DNA of 64,000 bases. Origin: Radicibacter daui. Lineage in GTDB: Bacteria; Pseudomonadota; Alphaproteobacteria; Radicibacterales; Radicibacteraceae. Below the pieces are notes generated by a model. That model had not been told where the DNA came from and did no database searches. It saw nothing but the letters and a program-made list of their open reading frames with translations. Below are positions 50,951-59,691 of this stretch, piece after piece. The position numbers and the translations under genes are program-made. Numbering within the stretch: the first letter of the stretch is position 1; each line of letters begins with the position of its first letter. Location of the stretch: the NCBI GenBank assembly GCA_030657355.1, contig CP131056.1:1942501-2006500 (forward strand), given 5' to 3'.

Positions 50951-52188
50951 GCGACAGTGACCTGCCAGGCGGCAAGCCGGACGCTGCAGAACGCGCTCGC
51001 CGGGCCCGCGAGGCGGCGATGGCCGCTTTTCGCAGCGACAAGGCGGCCGAAGCGGCACCAGCTCTGCCCGCCCCGGCCCCCGTGCCGGGTGAGGATATTG
51101 CACAGGCGGTTGCCGCCCGCATCCTGATGGGAACCGGCCAGAGCATCGGTGACGCCATGCAGGCACCGAAGGCGGCGCCTGCGGCTGCCAGCGCGGTGCC
51201 GGCCCGGGCGCCGATGGCGGCGGGGGGCGCACGCTCTGCCGCGCTTGCCGCCAACAAGGCTTTTGCTTCCATTGCCGCCGCCACGGCCACCGAACTTGAT
51301 GTGCAGGCCAAGGCCAGTGCCGGACGGGAAGCGGCCAGGCGCGCCTTTGCCGCCTTGCCGCCGCCTCCCGACTTGCCATTGGCTGAGGCTGGCAAAGCGG
51401 CAGCCGCTTCACGGGTGGCCTTGACGCCGGAAGCCGCGGCGGCCTCGCTGGCCGGGGCCAACCGCTCGAAGCTGCGGCTCATCCCGGCGGTTATTTTCGT
51501 CGGTGTGCTGATGATCGGTCTGCGGGTGGGCGACATCTATCAGGATGTGGAGAACGGGGCGCTCACCACGCTGTTCTCGCCCACGCTCGGCTCCACCGCC
51601 GAGGCGCAGCAGCCGGCCGCCAGTACGACCCAGCCCGCCGATCCCAACGCCGGACAGCTGCCGCAATCGATGGAAAACCAGCTGAAGCAGCAGCAGGACA
51701 GTGCGCAGGGGCCGGAAGACAAGGTCGGCATCTTCAGCAATGCCGAGCAGGATTTCCAGCAGCGCCTCAGCGAGCGGCGCGCCGAACTCGACAAGCGGGC
51801 ACGCGACCTTGACCAGCGCGAGGCCCTGCTGACCGCGGCCGAGCAGCGGCTCGACCAGAAGATCGGCGAACTCACCAGCCTGCGCGATCAGATCAATGCC
51901 GCCATCGAGGAACGCAAGAAGATGGCCGAGGCGGAGCAGACCGCCAACGTCGCCCGGCTTGTGACCATCTATGAAGGCATGAAGCCGCAGCAGGCGGCGG
52001 CGATTTTCGACCAGACCGATATGCCGGTGCTGGTGGCGGTGACCACGCGGATGAAGGAAGCCAAGCTCTCCGACGTCCTGTCGCGTATGGATCCGGCCAA
52101 GGCCAAGGCCCTGACCGAGGCACTCGCCAACCGGGACAAGGCCAATGCCGAGGCAATGGCGGCAACGCCGGTACCGGCCTCCAACTGA
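50947..52188 (+). CDS. MotE-like protein with MgtE/FliG-type helical domain
   Basis: 413 residues. A long Ala-rich cytoplasmic N-terminus (1-175) and one membrane helix (about 178-198) precede a Gln/Ala-rich segment. A coiled coil (about 255-330, QQRLSERRAELDKRARDLDQ) and a compact C-terminal helical domain (about 335-400: VTIYEGMKPQQAAAIFDQTD, VLSRMDPAKAKALTEALA) follow. The last pattern is shared by MgtE N-domains, FliG middle domains and the periplasmic MotC chaperone MotE of rhizobia. Just before two motB genes, a stator-assembly role is likely. Confidence 0.72.
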   Translation: MSDSDLPGGKPDAAERARRAREAAMAAFRSDKAAEAAPALPAPAPVPGEDIAQAVAARILMGTGQSIGDAMQAPKAAPAAASAVPARAPMAAGGARSAALAANKAFASIAAATATELDVQAKASAGREAARRAFAALPPPPDLPLAEAGKAAAASRVALTPEAAAASLAGANRSKLRLIPAVIFVGVLMIGLRVGDIYQDVENGALTTLFSPTLGSTAEAQQPAASTTQPADPNAGQLPQSMENQLKQQQDSAQGPEDKVGIFSNAEQDFQQRLSERRAELDKRARDLDQREALLTAAEQRLDQKIGELTSLRDQINAAIEERKKMAEAEQTANVARLVTIYEGMKPQQAAAIFDQTDMPVLVAVTTRMKEAKLSDVLSRMDPAKAKALTEALANRDKANAEAMAATPVPASN

Positions 52189-52350
52189 GGAGGCGGTCGG
52201 CGCGGGCAGGGAAAAGGGGCGGGCGACGGCATCGGGGCACGAGGGGTGCCCGGGACGAGGTTGGCGCCTGAATGAAACAGAAGGTTCTGGAAGGCCAGGA
52301 TGGCCGGAGGCGGGAGTAATGCGGCTGGAAGCCGGCTTGAGGAGACGGGG

Positions 52351-53058
52351 ATGAAGGGACGCAGGCTGTTTGCGGCTGCGCCGTCGTCTTCGCATTCCCA
52401 AACGGACGGTCGCATGGGATGGCTTTTGACCTTCTCCGATCTCGTCTGCCTGATGCTGGCGTTTTTTGTCCTGCTCAACGCCTTTTCCAAACAGGATACC
52501 GAGAAGGCCGGCGCCGTGCTGCAGGGGCTGGAAAAGCGCTTTGTCTCCGGTGCGCCGGTTACCAGCATCGGCCTTCTGGATGAGGCGGTTTCCTCACGCG
52601 ATGGCAGCACCATCCTGCCGAGCCAGTTTCGCCAGCATATCGGCGCCATCGTCGAGCGCGATCTGCCCATCGAGCAGGTGCAGGAGCTGGAGCAGGGGCG
52701 GCGCTTTGCCGTGGTGGTGAAACGCGGCGACCTCTTCAGCCCCGATGGCAAGCTGCTGGTCCGGCGGCAAGCTGTGATCGACCGCATTGCCGATGCCCTG
52801 CGACGCCATCCGGACGGGATCAGCTACGAGCTGGAAGTGCGCCTTGCCAGCGCCCGGAAGCCAGGCATGGCCGATGAGGCCGGCCGGCTGGTCGAGGCGG
52901 GACATCTCGCCGCCAGCCTGGTGACCTCCGGTGCCCCGCGCCCGGCGGTTTCCGTGGCCATCGAGCAGGGCGACCCCGAAAAGCTGCGGCTGATCTTCAA
53001 CGTCCGCGTCGTGGACGAGGCACCGGTGCGGCTTGACCAGCCGGGGAGTGCCCCCTGA
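52351..53058 (+). CDS. MotB-like stator protein with degenerate OmpA domain
   Basis: 235 residues from the ATG preceded by GGAGACGGGG; a longer frame upstream lacks similarity. The single membrane helix holds the plug/channel motif GWLLTFSDLVCLMLAFFVLL with the proton-binding Asp30. The periplasmic C-terminal domain is truncated and degenerate: the usual OmpA-family TDxxG, N and LSxxRA residues that hold peptidoglycan are not recognisable (LEVRLASARKPGMADEAGRL). It overlaps the second motB by one base. Probably a partner of MotB rather than an independent anchor. Confidence 0.8.
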   Translation: MKGRRLFAAAPSSSHSQTDGRMGWLLTFSDLVCLMLAFFVLLNAFSKQDTEKAGAVLQGLEKRFVSGAPVTSIGLLDEAVSSRDGSTILPSQFRQHIGAIVERDLPIEQVQELEQGRRFAVVVKRGDLFSPDGKLLVRRQAVIDRIADALRRHPDGISYELEVRLASARKPGMADEAGRLVEAGHLAASLVTSGAPRPAVSVAIEQGDPEKLRLIFNVRVVDEAPVRLDQPGSAP

Positions 53059-53792
53059 TGCGGCGCGAAACATCCTACCCTGTCCCCGTGACGGCTGCAC
53101 CGGGTGCCGCTTCCAGCGTTGGGCAGCGGTGGCTCGTTACCTTTTGCGACCTGATGTGCCTGCTGCTGGCCTTCTTCGTGTTGCTGTTCTCGATGCAGAA
53201 GCCCGATCTCGATCTGTGGGAGGCGGTGCATCGTGGCCTTAATCGCGACAGCCGGCCGGCGGTGGAAAAGGAAGCCGAGGCACCGAAGGCTGATTATGCG
53301 ACGCTGAAGCTGCCGGAAGCTCCAGGCCTTGGCATCGGTTATCTCGGCCAGCTTCTCAGTGCGCATATGGAGGCGGATCCTTTATTGTCGCAGGCGGTTA
53401 TCACCCGCCAGAGCGACCGTATCGTGATCTCGCTGCCGTCTGACCTGCTCTTTACCCCCGGTTCGGCTGCCATGTCGGATGATGGCAAGCAGGCGCTGCG
53501 CACCTTTGCCAACGGTCTTGCCCAGATCCGCAACGAGATCGAGGTGGTAGGACATTCCGACCCCACGCCGGTGGCGGGCGGACGCTATGTCAACAACTGG
53601 GATCTTTCCCTCGACCGTGCGCTGTCGGCAGCGCGGGCGCTCTATGCCGCGGGTTATCCGCGCAGCATAACCGTGCTGGGGCAGGGGGACGCCAAGGATA
53701 CCGGCCAACTCGCGGCAAGCCTGCCCGAGGCCGAGCAATGGGCGCTCGGCCGCCGGGTCGATATCATCGTGCGGGAGTTCTCCGATCAATGA
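53058..53792 (+). CDS. motB: Stator protein MotB with intact peptidoglycan-binding domain
   Basis: 244 residues. The membrane helix RWLVTFCDLMCLLLAFFVLL contains proton-binding Asp31. The periplasmic OmpA-type domain is intact (LLFTPGSAAMSDDGKQAL, VVGHSDPTPV, NNWDLSLDRALSAARAL, ALGRRVDIIV). It anchors MotA to the cell wall. The gene follows another motB-like gene with a one-base overlap, and its stop overlaps the TPR gene start (ATGA). The only motA in the window is about 22 kb away. Confidence 0.92.
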   Translation: MRRETSYPVPVTAAPGAASSVGQRWLVTFCDLMCLLLAFFVLLFSMQKPDLDLWEAVHRGLNRDSRPAVEKEAEAPKADYATLKLPEAPGLGIGYLGQLLSAHMEADPLLSQAVITRQSDRIVISLPSDLLFTPGSAAMSDDGKQALRTFANGLAQIRNEIEVVGHSDPTPVAGGRYVNNWDLSLDRALSAARALYAAGYPRSITVLGQGDAKDTGQLAASLPEAEQWALGRRVDIIVREFSDQ

Positions 53793-56700
53793 GCCTCCTG
53801 CGGAACATGCTGCGACAGGTCGCCGTCATTGCCCTGGCCGGGAGTGCGTTGCTGGCGGCAGGGCCGGCGGCAGCGGACCGGGTGGTGGTGCAGGCCGCCG
53901 AAGGCCGCGGCTTCATGCGCATGGTCTTCAACTGGCAGAGCCCGGTCGTCTATGAGACGCAGGCCAGCACGAGCGAGATGGCGCTGCGCTTCGACCGGCC
54001 TATCGAGCCAAATATCGCCGACGCGGTGCGGGCGCTCTCGGACTATATCGGCCCGCCCTCAATCAGTGCCGACGGGCGGACGATCACCTTTCCGCTGCGC
54101 AGCGCGCAGGACATCAAGACCTTTGCTCACGGCAACGCCGTGGTGGTCGACTTTTTCCCCGGCGGCCCCTATGGCCCGCAGGACAAGACAGCCCCGACGC
54201 CGGAGCCGCCGGCGGTAACGCCGAACCCCGCCGCCGGGAGCGCCGCAGGCCAGCCGGCACAGGCCGGTGTGGCGGCCGTCACCGTACCGGTGCGTGGCGG
54301 GGAGCATCCGGATTTCAGCCGCCTCGTCTTCGATTGGGACCGGCCGGTGGATTATACCGTGAACCGTGATGGCGGTACGGTAACGGTGGGCTTCACCGCT
54401 CCGGGCACGGCCGACCTCAGCGGGGCGGATACCGGTTCGATGGCCAATATCGGCGCCGTGCAGCAGCAGACGGGCGCCCCCCTTGCCGTGGCGATGGCGA
54501 TTTCTCCGCAAAGCCGCCTGCGCCATTTCCGCGTTGGCCCGCGTGTGGTGGTGGATGTGTTTGCCCCGCCTGTGGGGTCGCAGGCGCCGGCGCAATCCTT
54601 GCCGCCTGTAGCGGCCGCAACCCCTGCCGCACCGGCAGCACAGCAGGCGGCCGTGCCGACGCCTGAACCCGCACCAGCACAGGCCGGTGCTGCGCCGGCC
54701 CTGCCGCCGGCGACACCGGCGGTTTCTGCACCGCAGCCTCCGGCGGCAACTGCTCCGGCGAGTCAACCGGCAGCGCCGGCGCAAGCCGCAGCTGCCGCGG
54801 CGACGCCAGCGGCACCGGCCACATCCGCTCCGGCTTCAACCCCAGCCCCAACCCCAACCCCAGCCCCGGCCCCTGCATCCGCTCCGACACCCGCAGCAGC
54901 GCCAGCCAGCCCGGCGCCGGCCATGACTGCCGATGCGGGAGTGGTCGTGCCACGGTCCACCGGCGGGCCGGATGCGGCTGCCCCGCAGGCCGCCCCGCCC
55001 GCTGCGCCGGTAGCCTCCGATGCGGTCGAGGGGGGCTCGGGTCAGGCCGCGATCTCGCAGGTCGGTACGCCGGAAAGCCCGCCCGCAGCACCGGCAGCGC
55101 CGGCAATGCCTGCCAGCGCTGCTGCCGAAGCGCCGGCGATGGCGTCCCCGGAAAGTGCGGCCAGTGTGGGCGGCCTTGCTGCGCTTGGGGGGCCGGTCGT
55201 CACCGTCGACCCGGGTCAGCCAGCCAGCCTTGCCGTGTTCGAGCGGGCTGGTTTCCTCTATCTCGTCTTCGACCGGGTCTTGCAAAAAAGCGCGCAGGAG
55301 CTGCTGGGGCCGGCGGTGGCCGCTCTCGGTGGCGGCGATGCCATCAGCAGCACCCAGGCGACCATTGCTCGCCTGAAGGAGCCGGCTGGCCGCCATCCGG
55401 TGGTGGCGCGCGAAGGCACGGCCTGGCATGTGGGCTTTGCCGCCGGCAATAGCCCGCCCTCGCTGGCGCTTGCCCCGCGTTCCGACCCGCTGGACCCGCT
55501 GGGCGGGCGCATCGTCGTGCCGGCGGAAGGGGCCGGGGCGGTCATCGCCTTCGTCGATCCGGATGTGAAGGACCAGCTGTTTGTCGTGCCGCTGCCGGTC
55601 GCCGGCCGCGGGTTGCCGGCACTGCGGCGTTTCCCCGATACCGACCTGCTGCCGACGGCGCAGGGGCTGGTGGTGCGGCCCAACTCGCCGCGCGTTCATG
55701 TCGATACCGGGCCGGAAGGGGCCATCATTTCGGCACCGGGCGGCCTTGCGCTCTCTTCCACCGACGATACAGCGGTGGCGAGCGAAAAGGCGGGGACGGT
55801 GGCCGGTGGCGAACGCGGCTCCCAGCCGGCGCAGCGGCTCTTTGACATCGCCGGCTGGCGCCAGGGTTCGCCGACAGATTTCAATGACACCGAAAGCAAG
55901 CTCCAGTCAGCCATAGCCTCGGCCAAGGATGCCGAGCGCAATCGCGCGCGCATCGCGCTGGCGCGTTTTTATTTTTCCTACGGGCTGATGCCGGAAGCGC
56001 AGGGCGTGCTCGACGTCATCGCCGATGAAGTTCCTGCGCTCAAGGGGCGCTCGGAATACAAGGCCATGCAAGGCGCGGCGCAAACCTTTGCCGGCAAGGC
56101 CGAGGAGGGGCTCGCCAATCTCAAGGACGGCCGGCTTGACGGCGACCCGGATGCCACGCTGTGGCGGGCGGTGGCGGAGGCCCAGCTTGGCCAGTATGAC
56201 GCGGCGTCGGTTGATTTCGGCAAGGCGTCCAGCATCATCACCCAGTATCCGGAACCCTTCCTGCGCCAGATCCTGACCAATGCGGCGCGCACCGCCATCG
56301 AGACCGGCCGCGTACGCGATGCCAACCAACTGCTCGACAAGCTGGCCGGGCAGGATGTGGAAGCCTCCCGCCATGATGCGGAGCTGAACTATCTGCGCGG
56401 CCTTGCCGCGCTGGCCGAGGGCGACCGTGCCAAGGCCAAGGATTTCCTCGCCGTTGCCATGAATTCACGCGACCGCAAGGTGCGCATGGAAGCGGCGATG
56501 AAACTCACCGAGCTGCAAAGCGAAGACAAGGAGATCACCGCCGAACAGGCCGCCGAGCGTCTCGACAGCCTGCGTTTTGCCTGGCGCGGCGATGACATGG
56601 AGCTAGACCTGCTTGACAAGCTGGGCAGCTATTATCTGGAGGCCCGTGATTATTCCCACGCCTTCGGGGCCTGGCGCTCGGCCATCAATAATTTCCCCGA

Positions 56701-57643
56701 CAGCCCGAAAGCGGCGGAGCTGACCCAGCGCATCCGCAAGGCCTTCGTCTCGGCCTTCATGGATCCGAACGAGATCAAGCACCTGACGCCCTTGCAGGCG
56801 CTGGCGCTGTTTGACGAGTTCCGCGAGCTGACACCGCCGGGCAAGGAGGGTGATGAGCTGATCACTGCCCTCAGCACCCGCCTGGTCGATATCGATCTTC
56901 TGGGCCGTGCCGGCGACCTGTTGCTGCATCAGGTGCAGTTCCGCCTGCAGGGCCGCGACCAGGCCCGGGTCGCAACGCGCCTTGCCGGTATCCGCCTGCT
57001 GGATAACGACCCGACGCAGGCTCTTGCGGCGCTTGACATCAACGAGCCTGCGCCCGGCCAGCCCTCGACATTGAGCCCGGCATTGCAGAACGAGCGCCGG
57101 CTGCTGCGGGCGCGGGCGCTCGCCGATATGGGCCGGGTGCCCGATGCGCTCGACCTGCTGAAGGAAGATCACAGCCGCGATGCCGATCTGCTGCGCACCG
57201 ATCTTGCCTGGCGCAGCCAGAACTGGCCCGAAGCCGCCGATGCGCTGTCGCGCCTCGTGCCGCCGGCGCCGCGGGCGGGCGGTCTTTCCCCCGCAGATTC
57301 CAAGCTGGTGCTCAATTGGGCCGTGGCGCTGACGCTGGCCAAGAACACCGATGAGCTGGACAGGATGGCGGCCGAATACGGCCCGGCCATGTCTTCCGGC
57401 CCGGATGCCGCGGCGTTCCGGGTTATTACCCAGCCGGAGACGGCAACCTCGGGCACCGACGCGCAGGCCATCCAGGAGCAGATGAAGGGCGTGGATTCCT
57501 TCTCCAACTTCCTTGATGCCTATCGCAAGAACCCCGGGGGTGGCGCCGGCACGGCGCCTGATGCCGGCGGGGCAGCGCCTGCGTCGCAAGGTGCCAATGT
57601 ACCGGCGGCGGGTGGGGCGGCGGCGCCCGCGACAACGGGCTGA
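53789..57643 (+). CDS. Large periplasmic TPR protein of the stator operon
   Basis: 1284 residues from the ATG overlapping the motB stop. Signal peptide about 1-31. Two AMIN-like beta domains follow (about 31-120: RGFMRMVFNWQSPVVYETQ; about 165-275: DFSRLVFDWDRPVDYTV). Next come a Pro/Ala low-complexity stretch (about 280-465) that includes repeats of CCCCAA-type DNA near 54836-54878, and a beta domain with VFERAGFLYLVFDRV (about 490-650). A helical TPR/Sel1-like C-terminal half (about 700-1240) has repeats such as RIALARFYFSYGLMPEAQGV. Position after motB suggests a role like MotC of rhizobia, which stabilises the periplasmic part of MotB, but sequence similarity to MotC is not claimed. Confidence 0.75.
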   Translation: MSLLRNMLRQVAVIALAGSALLAAGPAAADRVVVQAAEGRGFMRMVFNWQSPVVYETQASTSEMALRFDRPIEPNIADAVRALSDYIGPPSISADGRTITFPLRSAQDIKTFAHGNAVVVDFFPGGPYGPQDKTAPTPEPPAVTPNPAAGSAAGQPAQAGVAAVTVPVRGGEHPDFSRLVFDWDRPVDYTVNRDGGTVTVGFTAPGTADLSGADTGSMANIGAVQQQTGAPLAVAMAISPQSRLRHFRVGPRVVVDVFAPPVGSQAPAQSLPPVAAATPAAPAAQQAAVPTPEPAPAQAGAAPALPPATPAVSAPQPPAATAPASQPAAPAQAAAAAATPAAPATSAPASTPAPTPTPAPAPASAPTPAAAPASPAPAMTADAGVVVPRSTGGPDAAAPQAAPPAAPVASDAVEGGSGQAAISQVGTPESPPAAPAAPAMPASAAAEAPAMASPESAASVGGLAALGGPVVTVDPGQPASLAVFERAGFLYLVFDRVLQKSAQELLGPAVAALGGGDAISSTQATIARLKEPAGRHPVVAREGTAWHVGFAAGNSPPSLALAPRSDPLDPLGGRIVVPAEGAGAVIAFVDPDVKDQLFVVPLPVAGRGLPALRRFPDTDLLPTAQGLVVRPNSPRVHVDTGPEGAIISAPGGLALSSTDDTAVASEKAGTVAGGERGSQPAQRLFDIAGWRQGSPTDFNDTESKLQSAIASAKDAERNRARIALARFYFSYGLMPEAQGVLDVIADEVPALKGRSEYKAMQGAAQTFAGKAEEGLANLKDGRLDGDPDATLWRAVAEAQLGQYDAASVDFGKASSIITQYPEPFLRQILTNAARTAIETGRVRDANQLLDKLAGQDVEASRHDAELNYLRGLAALAEGDRAKAKDFLAVAMNSRDRKVRMEAAMKLTELQSEDKEITAEQAAERLDSLRFAWRGDDMELDLLDKLGSYYLEARDYSHAFGAWRSAINNFPDSPKAAELTQRIRKAFVSAFMDPNEIKHLTPLQALALFDEFRELTPPGKEGDELITALSTRLVDIDLLGRAGDLLLHQVQFRLQGRDQARVATRLAGIRLLDNDPTQALAALDINEPAPGQPSTLSPALQNERRLLRARALADMGRVPDALDLLKEDHSRDADLLRTDLAWRSQNWPEAADALSRLVPPAPRAGGLSPADSKLVLNWAVALTLAKNTDELDRMAAEYGPAMSSGPDAAAFRVITQPETATSGTDAQAIQEQMKGVDSFSNFLDAYRKNPGGGAGTAPDAGGAAPASQGANVPAAGGAAAPATTG

Positions 57644-57658
57644 GACAGCAGCAAAAAG

Positions 57659-57686
57659 AAACGGCCGGGAATTTCCCGGCCGTTTT
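57659..57686. terminator. Bidirectional terminator between the TPR gene and fliP
   Basis: ACGGCCGGGA pairs with TCCCGGCCGT with short A and T flanks on both sides (AAAAAGAA left, TTTTC right), suited to stop both convergent transcripts. Confidence 0.9.
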
Positions 57687-57704
57687 CATATCGGATAGAC
57701 CTTG

Positions 57705-57759
57705 CCGCCTCAGGGCCGCCTCAGGGCCGCCTCAGGGCCGCCTTGGGACCGCTTCAGGG
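57705..57759. repeat. Tandem 11-bp repeat at the fliP 3-prime end
   Basis: CCGCCTCAGGG three times exactly (57705-57737), then CCGCCTTGGGA and CCGCTTCAGGG. The fifth copy contains the fliP stop codon, so the array extends from the gene end into the terminator side. Confidence 0.9.
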
Positions 57760-58611
57760 CTGGATCAGCGGTGTCAGGGCCGGAGCAATGGCATCGGGCG
57801 CCACGCCGTAACTTTGCACCAGCGAGCCCACAACCAGATACCAGCCATCGACCAGCACGAAGAAGATGAGTTTGAACGGCACCGAGATCATCACCGGCGG
57901 CAGCATCATCATGCCCATCGACATGAGGACGGAGGCGACCACCATGTCGATGATGAGGAAGGGCAGGAAGAGGAGGAAGCCGATCTCGAAGGCGCGTTTC
58001 AGTTCCGAGATCATGAAGGCCGGGATCAGCACGTGATAGGGCACCTGGCTGGCCTGCTGCACCGGTCCGATCTTGGCGATCTCGAGGAAGAGGGCGAGGT
58101 CCTTCTCGCGGGTGTGGATGATCATGAAATCGTGAAAGGGGCTGGCGATGCGGGCAAGCCCGTCCAGCTGGTCCACCTGCTCGTTCATCATCGGCTTCAG
58201 CCCCTCCTCATAGGAGCGCTGGAGCGTCGGGGCCATGATGAAAAAGGTAAGGAACATGGAAAGCGCGATCACCACCTGGCTGGGCGGGGCCTGCTGGGTG
58301 CCGAGTGCTGTGCGCAGGAACGACATGACCACGACGATGCGGGTGAAGCTGGTGACCATGACCAGCAACGACGGCGCCATGGTGATGACGGAGACGAAGG
58401 CGATGATCTGGATGAGGCGCGCCGTCGTGCTGCCGCCGAGCTGGTCGAGATCGAGCGAGAGCGTCTGGGCCAGCGCCACATGCGGGGCGAGCAGTACGCC
58501 GCCGGCGATCACGAGGCCGAGGCTGAGCAGGCCGATGGCCCACCGGCGCGCGCGGCTGCGGCGTTTTTCGGGTCGGTCGCTGGTGCGGCGCAAGGTTGCG
58601 GCCTCGGTCAT
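57754..58611 (-). CDS. fliP: Flagellar export gate protein FliP
   Basis: Core of the export channel. 285 residues. A hydrophilic N-terminus precedes a cleavable-type signal (about 26-48), then QIIAFVSVITMAPSLLVMVT, TSFTRIVVVMSFLRTALGTQ, the FMIIHTREKDLALF loop and MMMLPPVMISVPFKLIFFVL. The start overlaps the fliO stop by four bases. It lies last in the csrA operon, immediately before an 11-bp tandem repeat. Confidence 0.97.
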   Translation of the reverse strand: MTEAATLRRTSDRPEKRRSRARRWAIGLLSLGLVIAGGVLLAPHVALAQTLSLDLDQLGGSTTARLIQIIAFVSVITMAPSLLVMVTSFTRIVVVMSFLRTALGTQQAPPSQVVIALSMFLTFFIMAPTLQRSYEEGLKPMMNEQVDQLDGLARIASPFHDFMIIHTREKDLALFLEIAKIGPVQQASQVPYHVLIPAFMISELKRAFEIGFLLFLPFLIIDMVVASVLMSMGMMMLPPVMISVPFKLIFFVLVDGWYLVVGSLVQSYGVAPDAIAPALTPLIQP

Positions 58612-58961
58612 GTCGGCTCCCTGTCGGCGGACCGTGCGTCCAGCGCCCGTTCTTCCTCGAGCGCAACCATGCCCTGAAACGGGCGGATATCCCGCTCTAC
58701 CACGATGTCGGTTTCCCCGCCAATCAGCAGCAGGTGCTCCCGGTTGTCGCGGCGCACCAGGACGAGGCGGCGGCGAGTGTCCACCGGCTGGACTTCCAGA
58801 ATGCTGACGCGCCGGCTGGCGCCGCGCATGGAACCACTGAAACGATAGAGTTTCTTGAGGCCCCAGGTTGCGGCGAGGATGAGGATGATGACGAAGACGA
58901 GCGCGAGCACGAACTTGACGTAAAGCGCAAGGTCGATCGCAATATCCGGGGAGCTTCCCAT
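58608..58961 (-). CDS. fliO: Flagellar export scaffold FliO
   Basis: 117 residues. A membrane helix at about 13-34 (VKFVLALVFVIILILAATWG) is followed by a cytoplasmic domain with ILEVQPVDTRRRLVLVRRDN and HLLLIGGETDIVVE. It helps assemble FliP. It overlaps fliP by four bases. Short length and one helix are typical of the weakly conserved FliO family. Confidence 0.9.
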   Translation of the reverse strand: MGSSPDIAIDLALYVKFVLALVFVIILILAATWGLKKLYRFSGSMRGASRRVSILEVQPVDTRRRLVLVRRDNREHLLLIGGETDIVVERDIRPFQGMVALEEERALDARSADREPT

Positions 58962-59011
58962 TGTGGCCGGAGATGTCCTGTGCTGGGGCAGGGCAGGCGG
59001 GGCGCGCGCCC

Positions 59012-59335
59012 TTAGCTGAGGCTGCGGGTGGTATAGGCCTTCATCGCATGGGTGCGGCTGCGATACTGGTCCATCTCGGCGGAAATGCTGTCGCGCCGCT
59101 CGGCAAGGCTGACGGCCAGTGCGTCCACTTCTTCCAGCAGCTTGACGAAGGCGGGAGAGAGCTCGCGCGCATCCCCCGCGGGCAGGCTGGTTGCGCGCTT
59201 GCAGGCCTCGCTTACCGCTGCATCCAGCCCGTCGAGGCTCACCTCCAGCCCGTCGCTGATGTCGGCGCGCGCCCTGGTAACGCGCTCCTGCAGCTCGGCC
59301 AGAATTCCGGCGATTTCAGTGGCGGTGGTACTCAT
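59012..59335 (-). CDS. Small coiled-coil protein of the csrA-fliP operon
   Basis: 107 residues, start at MSTTATEIAGIL, which overlaps the fhlB stop (ATGA). Two long helical stretches (ELQERVTRARADISDGLEVSLDGL; LLEEVDALAVSLAERRDSIS) suggest a FliT- or FlgN-like chaperone shape, but family membership is not recognisable. It lies between the FlhB-like protein and FliO, so an export accessory role is likely. Confidence 0.6.
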   Translation of the reverse strand: MSTTATEIAGILAELQERVTRARADISDGLEVSLDGLDAAVSEACKRATSLPAGDARELSPAFVKLLEEVDALAVSLAERRDSISAEMDQYRSRTHAMKAYTTRSLS

Positions 59336-59691
59336 GGCGTCTTTCCTGTCGGCAGGGCCGGGCCGTGTGCCGCCGTGCCGGCGGAAGGCAGCTTGCCGTT
59401 GGCACGATAAACATAAGCGAGAATCTCGGCGACGGCGTGAATCGCCTCCAGCGGGATCTCGCAATCAAGATCGACCGATCCCAGCAGTTCGGCAAGGTCC
59501 GCGTCGCGCCGGACCTTGATGCCGTTGGCAAAGGCGATCTCAAGGATTTTTTCGGCAAGGGCTCCCTTGCCGGTGGCGATGACCTTCGGCAAGGCCTCGC
59601 TGCCAAGCTCATAGGAAAGCGCGACGGCAACCGGCCGGCGCGCCGCCTTGCCCTCAGCTGTCACCGGAACCTCTGTCGGTGCCGTCATCAT
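59332..59691 (-). CDS. FlhB C-terminal domain-like protein (FhlB)
   Basis: 119 residues. It matches the cytoplasmic part of FlhB without its membrane half: RPVAVALSYELGSEALPKVIATG, LAEKILEIAFANGIKVRRDADLAELL and IPLEAIHAVAEILAYVYR. The NPTH cleavage motif is not present, as in other free-standing FhlB proteins, which can replace the cleaved part of FlhB. Two ATGs in a row (59691, 59688) are possible starts. It overlaps the csrA 3-prime end by about 38 bases in another frame. Confidence 0.85.
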   Translation of the reverse strand: MMTAPTEVPVTAEGKAARRPVAVALSYELGSEALPKVIATGKGALAEKILEIAFANGIKVRRDADLAELLGSVDLDCEIPLEAIHAVAEILAYVYRANGKLPSAGTAAHGPALPTGKTP

